A DNA stretch of 64,000 nucleotides from Portulaca oleracea (taxonomy: Eukaryota > Streptophyta > Magnoliopsida > Caryophyllales > Portulacaceae). This document shows positions 1 to 11,400 of the stretch, piece by piece. The notes under the pieces were generated by a model, which had not been told where the DNA came from, did not search any database, and saw only the letters and a list, made by a program, of their open reading frames with translations. Made by a program: the position numbers and the translations under genes. The stretch spans positions 3,906,001 to 3,970,000 of the forward strand of contig CM055880.1 in assembly GCA_029582165.1 (NCBI GenBank). The letters run 5' to 3'. Positions within the stretch are counted from its first letter, which is position 1. Each line of letters starts with the position of its first letter.

Positions 1-460
1 TCTGGCTAGGCTTGCCAATCTTTACTTCATTCCCGTCTTTTAGGGGGCGTATGGTTCCAAAACTTTCATAGAAAGTCAGTCAACTTTTAAGTTGACAAAC
101 TTTACCATGGAAAAGTTTTAGTGTGGGATCCATTGTTTCATTCTCAAACTCAGTAAACAGTAGGAAACTACCAAACTCACCGTTAAACATTTGATCAAGT
201 TGGTCATCTTCAAATGTGTGAAATTATTGTTATGTGGGTCACTTGGAAACTACCTGTCAGATAATCCAGGCCAAGGATACTGTCATGTGAACTTCTAATC
301 TCTGTTTGGCAGAATCCAACAAAATAGGACAGTTTTAGTAGTTTGAAAATGTCCAAGTCTGTCATTAAGCCATATAGAGATGACTGACTCCTTTGCTTTC
401 AATTTTGCTGGTTCTAAATTTTCAGCTTCTGGGTTTTTCGCTTGTTTATTGTTTGTGCAG
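1..460 (+). other. probable intron of the MLO gene (upstream exons outside window)
   Basis: No MLO N-terminal exon could be recognised here. The sequence ends in a pyrimidine-rich tract and a TGTGCAG acceptor directly before the first recognisable MLO exon at 461, so it is read as intron. The missing N-terminal residues of the protein should lie upstream of the window. Confidence 0.55.
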
Positions 461-3400
461 AACTTATGCTTCTGGGGTTGATATCATTGATGTTGGGTCA
501 ATGGGCACATTGGATTTCTGAGATATGTGTAGATTCATCTCTTTTCAACAGCCGGTTCTACCTTTGCTCGGAGGAAGATTTCAGTGCCCATGAAAATTTT
601 CTGTTCAGAGAGTCTCTCCCTTCTTCAAATGAGACCGCTATATCTCCAAAAGAATCATACAATCACGTTTCTCATCAATGTCCCGAAGTAATTTAACTTG
701 TGCTCCGCCTTTCAAATTATATTTGGCATGCTGTTGTTAATATTTTGTAGTCTAAGCAAAAAGACCGATGCAGGGTCGTGAACCTTTTGTATCCTATGAA
801 GGCCTCGAGCAGCTTCATCGGTTCTTATTTGTGCTCGGTATTACACACGTGCTGTACAGTTGTGTAGCTGTTGGTCTGGCAATGATAAAGGTGCACTTCC
901 TACATTCTTTCTAGACAACTTTAGTTCAAGTCATGATTATGAAGAATTCCCTGAAAAAACAACAAACATTAAGTATATGTCAATTGTTTATGCGATGAAA
1001 TGTTTTTTCTTTTCATTTCTCTTTCTCGAAGATCAAGCATGATCTCCATGATTATGATAGTGTGTTCTATAGATATACAGTTGGAGAAAATGGGAGAACC
1101 AAGCAGTAAGTGTAGCTAGTGAAGGAGATTGGCAAGGTATGAACTCAAACACATAGTTTTCTTAGAAATTTTTATAGAGATATTCTATTAAACATTGAAA
1201 GTTCATGTACCGTGGCCTCTTGACACTTAAACTTACATTACCCTATTGTGCAGCAAAGAAGAACAGAATTATGAGGCGACAAACCACCTTTGCTTTCCAT
1301 CATGCATCACATCCTTGGAGCAGAGATCGAGTCTTAATTTGGATGGTATGACGGTTTCATCCTGTTACGTGCAATCTTATCTATTTTTCCGTTTTATCTT
1401 TTTCTGGGCCAAAACCAGAATTGAAGTGCAAGATAGACATTGTGCGATATTATAGAACCGGAATCCAGTAACTTGTTGGCAGTGCAATTGTGCGTTAGAA
1501 ACCTTGTGTTTTACCTCTGTGAGAACTGAGAACTAGTTGTCGCTGACTCCCTGTAACATTACAGGACAGTAGCATATGATTTACCACTTAATCTTTTTAA
1601 CCTTCTATAGATATGGATCAACCATGCTACCTTCCCTAGCGCAAACTTCATTAATCACTTAGTACTATAAGCTGATTACAACTTGTCAAAAATGTGTAGC
1701 TGTGTTTTCTGCGTCAATTCAAGAGCTCCATCCGGAAGTCCGATTATCTGGCACTGCGCTTGGGTTTTATTACCGTAAGTGGCCTGTTGATATGATGCAT
1801 TTGTGGCTATGTATTTCAGTCTTTGTCCTTTTGTCTTTAGAGTTTAGGCTAACTCACTGACTTGAAACTGTTTCTTTGACTAAAACTCTTTCCAGAATCA
1901 CAGACTGCCACTTTCTTACAACTTCCATAAATACATGGTGAGGAGCATGGAAGATGAATTTCATGCAATTGTGGGGATCAGGTATATACTTTTCTGGTTT
2001 TTGGAAGCTTAAAATTTGGGAATTTGTACTCTTTATGTTTGATAGTGGTGCAACATTATCCCAAGCTAGTTGTTTGTGGATCTTGAGTATGCTCTGTTTG
2101 ATCCTGCAGTTGGCCACTTTGGGGTTATGCCATCGTATGCATCTTACTCAACGTTCATGGTATTTACTTTCTCAGCTTCAAGATTCTAAGCTACTTTTTT
2201 TTTTTTTTTTTTCAAATTATTGTATTTGCTTTCGTTTATACTGAAATTTAATCTATACCACCATACGCAGGACTGAACATCTACTTTTGGCTTTCTTTTA
2301 TACCCGCAATTGTAAGTTTTCCTGTCTGCTTCTCCTCCTTGGTTCTCCTTCTAGTGTAAATTATACGAATATTCAACTAAGTGCACTTGTTTGGAATCGG
2401 ACTTTATATGTGGTTCCTTCTTACTGAAATCACGTGGTTTCCTACTTTGATGCTGAAGCTTGTGCTGCTGGTCGGAACAAAGCTGGAGCATGTCGTGTCT
2501 CTTTTAGCCCTAGAGATTGCAGAATCAAGAGGTCCAACAAGTGGCACTCACGTTAAGCCACGTGATGAGCTTTTCTGGTTCGGGAAGCCAGAGATGATAT
2601 TAAGGTTGATTCAGTTTATTTCATTTCAGGTCAACTTCTCCACGCTGCTAAAATCTCAACATTTTTGACATGATTTCTTGTAATATGCATATAATCTTAT
2701 CACCTCTTTTCATGTCTTCCTGCAGAATGCTTTTGAAATGGCAACATTTATCTGGTCATTGGTGAGGCCTCTGTGTGTTTGTGTGTGTATAATCTTATTT
2801 TGTTGGACTTGTCTCAGGTCAACATTCTGAAAATGGTGTTCTTTATGTCTGTGTAGTGGGGATTCAAGCAGCGTTCTTGCTTCATGAAGAACCATGCCAT
2901 GGTTGTCATCCGTCTAGTTTGTGGGTATGCCTTCTTCGGATGAAATTTCTTTCTTCTTTTTCTTAGAAGAGCAACAAATTCATGACTAAGTTTATTTAGT
3001 TATGTTGTTGTGATGTATGAATCTTTCTCATTATTTAAACCGAAACAATTTCAACAGATATCAACCCTCTTTTTTTTTTTTGTGGGGGGGGGGGGGGGGG
3101 GACAGTATGCAAGTTTGCGGATGCAGCTGAATAGCTGAGGAAATTTTCGCTGCAGGCTATATTTGGAAGGCATTTGTTATTTTGTTATACTATATGATTA
3201 TGATAAAAGAAGTTGAAGATTGTTGAGTTAGTTATTTTACTTCAAACATCATGATACCATTTCTGAAAAGTGAAAAGAGCTGCTCAACTGCAATTGGCTG
3301 AAAGATAATAGTTGGGAAGTCTTGATTACTGAAAATCCCAGTATCACATATATGCATCCCTAGAATTAGAGGCGCAGATCGACAGTTTGAAAGATCTTTC

Positions 3401-4636
3401 AAATTTGGAGTACCAAACATCAACATGCTGCAGCCTATGTTGAAAGAAAACAGGACATGTACTAATTTTGATAGTCCTATGTTTGAGCCAGAAGTCAATA
3501 TTCTGATGCTTAAGATTTCACTGTCCTTTATGCAGAGTTCTTGTTCAGTTCTGGTGCAGCTACAGCACAGTGCCTCTCAGTGTCATCATAACACAGGTAA
3601 CCGTCACACATTTAGAAACTCTATTATTTTTTGAATGGAATTTTTTGTAGCATAGATGCATGTAAAAATGAATTACAGATTCTGCATTAGTGGTAATAAC
3701 TCTAGAGTGTAGAGTAGTTGAATCGGAGCATTTTCGTCGAAGGTGCCCTTGGATATGACGAGAATATTTTCAGGTCCTTAAGTTTTGAGAAGTCAAATTA
3801 GATTATGGCCATTTGTTTTTATTGCATGATTACATACAGATTGTGTAGACCCAGGAAAAGTGACCCGAAAAGCCGGCACCCGGGTGGATGACCCTATCTT
3901 GACCCGAACCCGAAGAAAAACTGATTCCGCAACCCATATCCAATTCAGATCCACACCCGAATGAGCTTGAACCAGAACCCAATTTGAAAGAACCTAAACC
4001 CAAACCAACCCGAATAAGACTCACTCGAAGGTACCCTAAACCTGAACCTCGCCTAAACCAAACTCGAACCAAACCGAAATTGGTTGACCTGATGCCAACT
4101 AGAACAGATCTTCATCCAAACTGATTCACCCGTTTGCCGGATCTAAAATTATGGTTTGCATTCATCACTGTTGAGATAGCTAGCTAATATCGAGATTGAT
4201 GGTAGCACAGATGGGATCAAAGTGCAAGAAAGCGTTGGTTTCCGAGAGTGTACGGGAGTCGTTACACAGCTGGTGCAAAAGAGTGAAGCAGAAGTCGAAA
4301 CTGTCACACGCAGCACGGTCCGTGTGCTCCCTCGACGAGATAGACGAAACAACCACAGTTGCCTCTCTCACCCTATCACCAAGCTCGTCTGTTGCTTCCT
4401 TGAATGAGGAGGCAGTACAAGTAGCCAATGAAGCCGGGCAAGAAGAGCCTGAAAACGAGCGGGGCACTCTTACACATCCTGATCAGCACGAGCTCTCTTT
4501 CCGCATTTCAGAATACATTTCTCAGTCTGCTCAGAACACGTTTCCCGGAGATGACAGCCCTGATCACCAACTTACAGACAACCACGATGATCAACAAAAG
4601 ACCGAAACCCTTTTCGATTTGTTTCACAAGACATGA
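461..4636 (+). CDS. MLO-like seven-transmembrane protein (5'-partial, 13 exons)
   Basis: This is a plasma-membrane MLO family protein; the family has seven membrane spans, a calmodulin-binding C-terminus and roles in calcium signalling, mildew susceptibility or root and pollen behaviour. Exons read from GT-AG junctions are 461-687, 774-890, 1073-1136, 1254-1345, 1700-1774, 1896-1981, 2110-2159, 2271-2311, 2459-2629, 2726-2761, 2857-2924, 3536-3596 and 4211-4636. They join in frame into about 503 residues up to the TGA at 4636. Family hallmarks in order are ELMLLG at the start of exon 1, a luminal Cys-rich loop, [16 protein letters not shown] (exon 4), [27 protein letters not shown], and the C-terminal LHSWCKRVK helix with the Trp expected for calmodulin binding. 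The wording [20 protein letters not shown] and the RSVCSLD tail recall the Arabidopsis MLO4/11/14 clade (recall, not an alignment). About 70-80 N-terminal residues are missing because the gene starts outside the window. The gene is convergent with the DUF1666 gene. Confidence 0.93.
3070..3101. repeat. T-run followed by a long G homopolymer in an MLO intron
   Basis: About 12 T, then GT, then about 18 uninterrupted G within intron 11 of the MLO gene. A G-run of this length can form G-quadruplexes and is also a place where read errors collect. The length should not be trusted to the base. Confidence 0.8.
3836..4085. repeat. degenerate ACCCGAA-type repeat in the last MLO intron
   Basis: This stretch is built from variations on ACCCGAACC and ACCCAA, with no clear unit length. 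It lies inside the intron 3597-4210, between two well-supported MLO exons. Similar ACCCG/GGGTC-rich DNA occurs at 6300-6690 and 9240-9400. It may be decayed internal sequence of the MITE family at 4921-5172, but no termini were found here. Confidence 0.5.
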
Positions 4637-4920
4637 ATTTGTAAAAATATCAAACAGAATGGATCTCATACCAATGGTAGTAGCTCTAGTGATTATTAAA
4701 CAGAATGGATCTCATATTTATCCCATCTAATTAGCATGTATCAGTATTAGCTCCTCACCAGGAAATTTTTTTTCTGAGTTTGAGTGAAATAATGAATAGC
4801 AAATACAATCTTTTTCATTCAATTTATTTTTTTCCTGGATAAATACGAGCCAACCCATTAGAACTGTATTTCAGAACAACCTAACTGGCCAATTCAGGGT
4901 TGGAAAGTGCTAAAACTAGA

Positions 4921-5172
4921 AGAGCTGGCAAAATTTTATCCGACCCGAAAAGACCGGGTCTGGATAGAGATTTTCTGTCTAAATTTTGATATTAACTGAA
5001 ATTTAGACATAAAATTTATTTTTTTTTCTATTGTCTGGAACTGATTTTAATTTCGTCTGAATTGTCCAACCCAAAATAAAACCGGGTCTGGACATGAATT
5101 CCCCGTCCAAATTTTGACGTCGACCTATTTTGTCCGACCTGAATTTATCTGAACCCGAATTTTTGCCAGCGG
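4921..5172. mobile_element. Mutator-like MITE, copy 1 (252 bp)
   Basis: The ends are imperfect inverted repeats: the start reads AGAGCTGGCAAAATTTTA and the reverse complement of the end reads CCGCTGGCAAAAATTC. Flanks AAAACTAGA (4912-4920) and TAAACTAGA (5173-5181) are a 9-bp duplication with one mismatch, as expected for Mutator-type insertion. The interior is rich in GTCCGACCCGAA variants. It sits in the short intergenic gap between the convergent MLO and DUF1666 genes. Related copies are at 33197-33477 and 60428-60737. Confidence 0.75.
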
Positions 5173-5420
5173 TAAACTAGATACTAGATTAGTAACAACT
5201 TATGTGCAGTGCAGACTATTGTGAGCAAAAGACAAGTATGTCTTAGATGATCCACTTTTGATTTAAGTACAGAGACAAGTACACATCATCCTGGACTGGA
5301 TGCAGGAGCTAATATCATCCTTCCTATGGCAGGCTACTTTTTTTTACTATAGACTTCACCTCTACAAAATGTTTACATTTCTTTCCATATTCCTTTCTAA
5401 TTCCATATCTAACTTGTTGG

Positions 5421-8400
5421 CTAACAGGGAAACAACAAAACTGAGGATTCTAAGTAAATCTTCCTCCTGACGATGTTGATCTTGCTTATTTTCTTATGGC
5501 ACCACAACAGCTGATCCGTCGTCAGCCTTGACATGTTGAGCACCCTAGATACCAGCCGGAGCTCCACCTGAGCCAGGAACATCTCGTGGCTCAGGTGATG
5601 GTCCCGGTGCTTTTGGAGCTTCTTCACTATGCAATTCCCACTCTTTACTAGGTCCTTGAGCCTCTTCTCCTTCTGCAATCAAAACTTATCATCAGCCCGT
5701 ATGGGAAAAAGTTCTTGAAACTTTGGGAGATTCAAATGTATGCAGCCTTACCAGCACAGAACGAACAAACAAAGAAAGTGTAGCAATAGTGACAAACCTT
5801 TTGAAGGTTAGAGCGAATTTCTACAAGCAACTCTGCATCTAAAGGATCTTGAAGGTCCACCGGATGGCCATGAATCCCCATCAAAGACATTGTATGAAAC
5901 TCATGATCTTTGTCAGCTCGGAGAAACTCCCAGAAAGTCCGCATTGATGCCCCGATAACCTCCTTCAGCATTCCAACTGAAATCCCACCTTCACCCTTCC
6001 CTCTCCACTCAGTTCTAGGATCATCTGCACCGCGATAAAATGTCCCATTAGATACATAAACCTTCATTACAACTGTAGAATCATCCCAATCAAAAGTTTA
6101 AGTTTATAGCTGAAAGTCCAATAGCGGTTTTTATACTCTAATACACCCTTGTACACAAATGCCCTTTGGACTCTAATACCACGTGGGTGGAACCATATGA
6201 TCCAAAAACTTAAATTTATAGTTGAAGGCTCAATAGTGGCTTCAAGGCCTAACAATTGGGTCATTTGGGTTGGACCTATTTGGGTTGGGTCAGTTCAAGT
6301 TAGCAAGGTTCACGTTTAGGTTGAGTCATTTTGGGTTTTTTTTCAGATAAAACTATCATCAAAAAATGAACTTTGGTAAAAAGATAAATTCAGGTCAGGT
6401 TGGGTCAGGTATTGTGGAGTGCACGTCCATTTCGGAATAATTAGTTTGTCATTTTCAGGTCTAGGTCGGATTGGTTCAAGTGGGTCATTCGGATCGGGTC
6501 ACTGTTGTCGGTTCTCATCGGGTTCACGGCCATTGGGTTAAGTATTTTTGTGTCAGGTTGATTTCAGGTCGCTTTATTTATCAGGTCAGGCTTATGCCCA
6601 TTTTGCATTAACTAGTTTTCGCCTTTTCAAGTCCTGGCCGGGTCCGATTCGGGTGGGTCATTCGGGTCGGTTTTATCCGGTCTAGTTCCATACCTTTGAT
6701 CAAGGGGACTTGAAGTAGGTTAGGAAGGGCACATCTTGTCTTGACATAGTGCTGGACTCTAGGACCATGATGAAACGGCTCATCCTCAGTGAACCTCTGC
6801 AACACCACCTGAAACTTCTGGAACTCCCCAGCGACCTGGTTGTGCTGTCGAAACCCGTCCGGGTCGTGACAATGCAGCTGTTGGGCCTTCTGATGCAGCC
6901 ATTTCAGGGTCTCCCATGACAGGCACAGCTGCCCTACGTATACCAGCTCCAGGTCCCTCTGGAAGTCCCTGATCAGCTTCTGAACCGGGTCTGCTTCGTG
7001 CTTTCGTAGCTTGTTCGACCAGAAATTCTGGGCCAACAGGGATTTTATCACTGGAACTGATGATGATGATTTCTTGTTTGAGGTCAATTCATCTTGGTTT
7101 TTCAGCTGAAGAAGACCTGCAAGCAAAATCACAAGGTTATTACATGTCATTTACATTCACAGGATAAAAGTTCCACTGCAAAACAGGGTGTTAGAGATTT
7201 GATGTAGCAGTTTTACACCTGAAATTAGCATTGGCAAAAATTTAGAATCGGGTTAAATATGGGTGGGTCAAATTAGTCAATGTCAAAATTCAAACGAAAA
7301 AACAACGACCATTACCCGGGTTTTCAAAGGGTAGACAATTCGGACAGACGTAAATCACAATGTTATTACATGTGATTTACATTCACTGGTCAAGCTATCT
7401 ACATTCGGCCTGTGAAGCCCCACAATTTTACAATGATTATTGGGAAAAATTTTCTTATGTGAGGGATGGGGAAAAAAATTCACGGTCAGAAATGGAATTC
7501 AATACGTGGAAATTTCTAAATATCACTAATATAACAAACCCAACCAATTATGAATATAAAATAGAGGTAGTTTGGAGATTTCAAATATTTCTCCCAAAAA
7601 ATTTATAACTTCGATCAAATATGTATAATTACACCTTCCCCTAAAAAAAAAATTCCGTGAAAAATTTCCCATGAAATCATACACAACACTATTAAAAAGA
7701 CTGATTTTGATTGTCTCAAAATTTCGTAATTGTTTACCACTCACCTACTTCATAAAGAAAGAGCACGAGAAGTTTAGAGAGATATTTTTTAATTAGGCCC
7801 TGTTCTTTTATGCGATACTTTGTGGTGCGGTACCACATCACACTGCACTTCTCAATATTTCACCACATTCTACCACAATCATTATCAAAATATCTTCTTA
7901 CTTTTCTCTCTCCTCACTTTTCCCCTCTCCTTTTTACCTTCTCTCCTCACCTACCCAACCTACCAAGCTACCACAACTCACCACAACCTGCCACACTTCA
8001 CCATACTTTTTCTAATTTCACCGCACCATATAAAAGAAGAGAGCCTTAGCTAACCCTTTACAATCAAATCAATAATGTACTAATAAATCTTTTTCAACTA
8101 TTCCTACTAGAGACATCTACAACAGTACAATTATCATTTTTATGATGTGAGGATCCAATATCTATGATCATGTCAGGTGGAAAATGATGTTGGATTAGAG
8201 ACATCCCTACACAAGTGGTGGGGTAAAGATCACATTAAGCCTATGACATGCACCAAATGACATATTTGGTTGAGAGTGAAGACAGGTGGAAGTGCAAAAC
8301 CTTTGTGAAACCACTTTGATCAAGAAAGGTCATAAAGTGATATACCCACAAGAATGTGATCTCCTCTTACAAAAAGATGTTTTCAAGGGCAAAAAAAAAT

Positions 8401-11400
8401 ATAAAAAATCTACATGATTATCAAGTGGGACTAAGTTCTCCCCTCATTAATGGGATTTTAATAGCTTCTAGGGACTACAAAAGCCAACAAAACAAATGGT
8501 CATTATACTGTAGGATGGTACTCCTTTCGTTACATATTAATTGTCGTAACTTTGACTTTTATAGTCTATAATATTATTCTTTGACTGATAATTGTTTACA
8601 TGATATGTTACTAACTATGTATTATTATACTTTTATGATATTATTTTTTGTTATAAATCTAATGGTAGTAATTTTATACAATAACTTGTTGTATGTATTA
8701 AGAAATTTATGATCAAAATTTTTGAAATTTGACTGCACGATTTTTAAAGACGACAATAAATATGAAACAGATGGAGTAATATATCATAGATTGATCATTG
8801 TGGGCCATTCTTTTATGCATAGAAATAGTGTCCACAGAAAATATAGTGTCAAAAAGCATGCGTAGAGTAAATGGGCAACAAATGACTCCATGGGGTACCC
8901 TAACAATGAGGGAACCATTTAAATATGGGTGTTGCAAATTTTTTGGATCAAGGAGAATAGGTCCGTATAACATACGGAGTTATTGAGAGAAGAAATGAGA
9001 ACATAGCACAAATAGATACACTTAGTCTGAATTTAATTCGAATACGATATGTTGTCATTTGAAGCGATTAGATCGATGTCATTTTATATAATACGTTACC
9101 ATTGAAAGATTTTGTCTTGAAAAATTATTTTCAAAAGTTCCTTTCGTGACCTACTTTAAAACGGCATCTTTACTCTCTATGGGTCATTTTCAAGTGAAAA
9201 CATATCTTAACCTTCTTATATATTACTTAGAGCTATTCAAAGACAGGGGCAAGTCCGATCTTGATTCAAGTCAGCCGGGTCAAAGGCCAGATGACCCTTG
9301 ACCCGACCAGACTTCGAGTTGGGGTTCCCCTAACCCTATGGGTCACAGATCGAATCAAATGACCCTAAAATTTAGAATTTAACATTTTATCATTTCGTCC
9401 ATTTACTACTATAGAATATATAGATTGGGTGGATGCATCTCATGGTTATTTTTTTTTTTTTTTCAGTGCATGAACTAGAGGATAAAATTTTAAAATAAGC
9501 AAGCATGATTCACTGCAGCATATACATATAAGATATTCATTCTTTCTCTTCAATGCATGAATCAGAAGGCAAAATGTTTTAAATATACTATACTCCACTA
9601 TAGAAATTCTATGAACAACCAGGGAAGAAACAAACATACAATCTATCAACTAAAGCAGCAACAAATCAAACTTGAATGCAACATTTTTTTGGAATGGTTA
9701 ATAGCTAAAAGGCTTAAAAAATTAAGATGATTCTAAATCATGTTAAAATATTTTTTAATAAAAAATTATATTATTGAATTATAGGCCATATCAGGTAAAT
9801 GTACTTTTGACTCCCATCTGATCCTAATTATGTACAAGGGTCTCATAATTTTTGGGTCAGGGCGAGCGAGTCGACCTACAAAAATCTAATCCTGACCCAC
9901 AAATTTTCAGATCGAGTGGATTCCGCTCAATGATCATGTCTAATGTTACTTAAACAATATATGATTATGAATTATCAACATAGGTGGATTTACATATATG
10001 GGTGGGTTAGCCATGGCCCTTAACTAAAAAAAAATATAATGTTTACTTACACAACATATGATTATGAATTATCAACATGGGTGGATTTACATATATGGGT
10101 GGGTTAGCCATGGCCCTTAACTAAAAAAAAAAATATTAAATTTAGTATGATATGAGTTAAAAATTACAGATAATATATTTTCAAATGAGCAAAATAACGT
10201 ATTAGACGGACGCCTCTGATACAAAGATCTTGATCCGTCACTAAAAAACTAACTATTATAGCAAATTATTTGATATTCCAACTATTTTTCAAAAAAATTA
10301 GTAGGAAAAATGGTGGGAAATTTCAACCAATCTTGCTAAAATGGTTAAAAAAAATTCCTACCATCATTTTTCCTACTATTTGAATATGGTTGGAAAAATG
10401 GTTGGATTACTAACCATTTTTCCAACCAATTTCAAATGGTAGGAAAAAGGATGGTAGGAAAATTTTCCAACCAATTTTAGGGTTGGAATTTCCAACCATT
10501 TTCCCCACTAAGGCCTTGTTCTTTTATGCGGTATTTTACGGTATGATGCGATATGGTGTGGTGAATTTGTGTCGGGTTGTGGTGTAATTATGGCGGGTTA
10601 TTGCTATGTTGCGGTGAGTTTTTGTATATATATAAATATTGTATTGGTATTTGTGAAAAAGTAACGTTAGGTGGGTTGTGGTGAATTGTGGTAGAATGGT
10701 ATTTTGTGGTGGGTTGTGGCAAACCGCGGTAGAATTTGGCACCGCAGTTTGGCAACCGCAGAAAAGAACTGGGCCTAAATTGTTTGAAAAATAGTTGGAA
10801 TATCAAATGGTTGTTAAAAGGGTTGGTTTTTCCAACTATTTTAAATTGATTAGAAAAAAGTTATTGGAAATACTTATAGTAGTGTACTCTAGCCATGCAT
10901 CATAACATCATGCATGAAAATTTAGGTTAAAAAAAATGACAAATCCCCAAAGACAAAAGCGAAATGATGATATAGAAGGATTGAAGATGATAGATAACAT
11001 ACCAATAGCATACATAGTTTGCTGGCTCAAAATGTCAAGCTTCCTCATCTTGTCCAAGTACATCCTATACAAACTTTGAATCTCATCCATCCGATCTTTA
11101 TGCCCCAGCACTCTTTCTTCAATCTTGAGTGGTCTCAGATCATCTTCAACCCTTGGAGATTCTGATTCTTCTAAGATTGTTGGCAGTCCACTCACCTTCA
11201 AATGCCTCATCTCCCTTTTCATCTGCCTTATCAATTCCTTCTGCTCCACCAACACATCTTCCTCTGTTTGATCTTCTCCACTTTTCGTCCAACTTTTTTG
11301 ATCGAATTCATCCTCAGAATCGAGAGGTTCGGGGTCGAATTCGGGCTCATTTCGGGTCTCGAGATGACCCGAAAATGAACTGGTTTGATCCACAAAAGGA

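Noticed and set aside
1854..2117. Minus-strand frame over the MLO exons at about 1.9-2.1 kb
   Set aside because: It is antisense to two well-supported MLO exons and has no motif.
7810..8053. His/Thr/Pro-rich open frames in the MITEs (also at 13098, 30052, 32303 and 62482)
   Set aside because: Their CCACAA-type repeats avoid stop codons by composition. All coincide with Tourist-like MITE boundaries.
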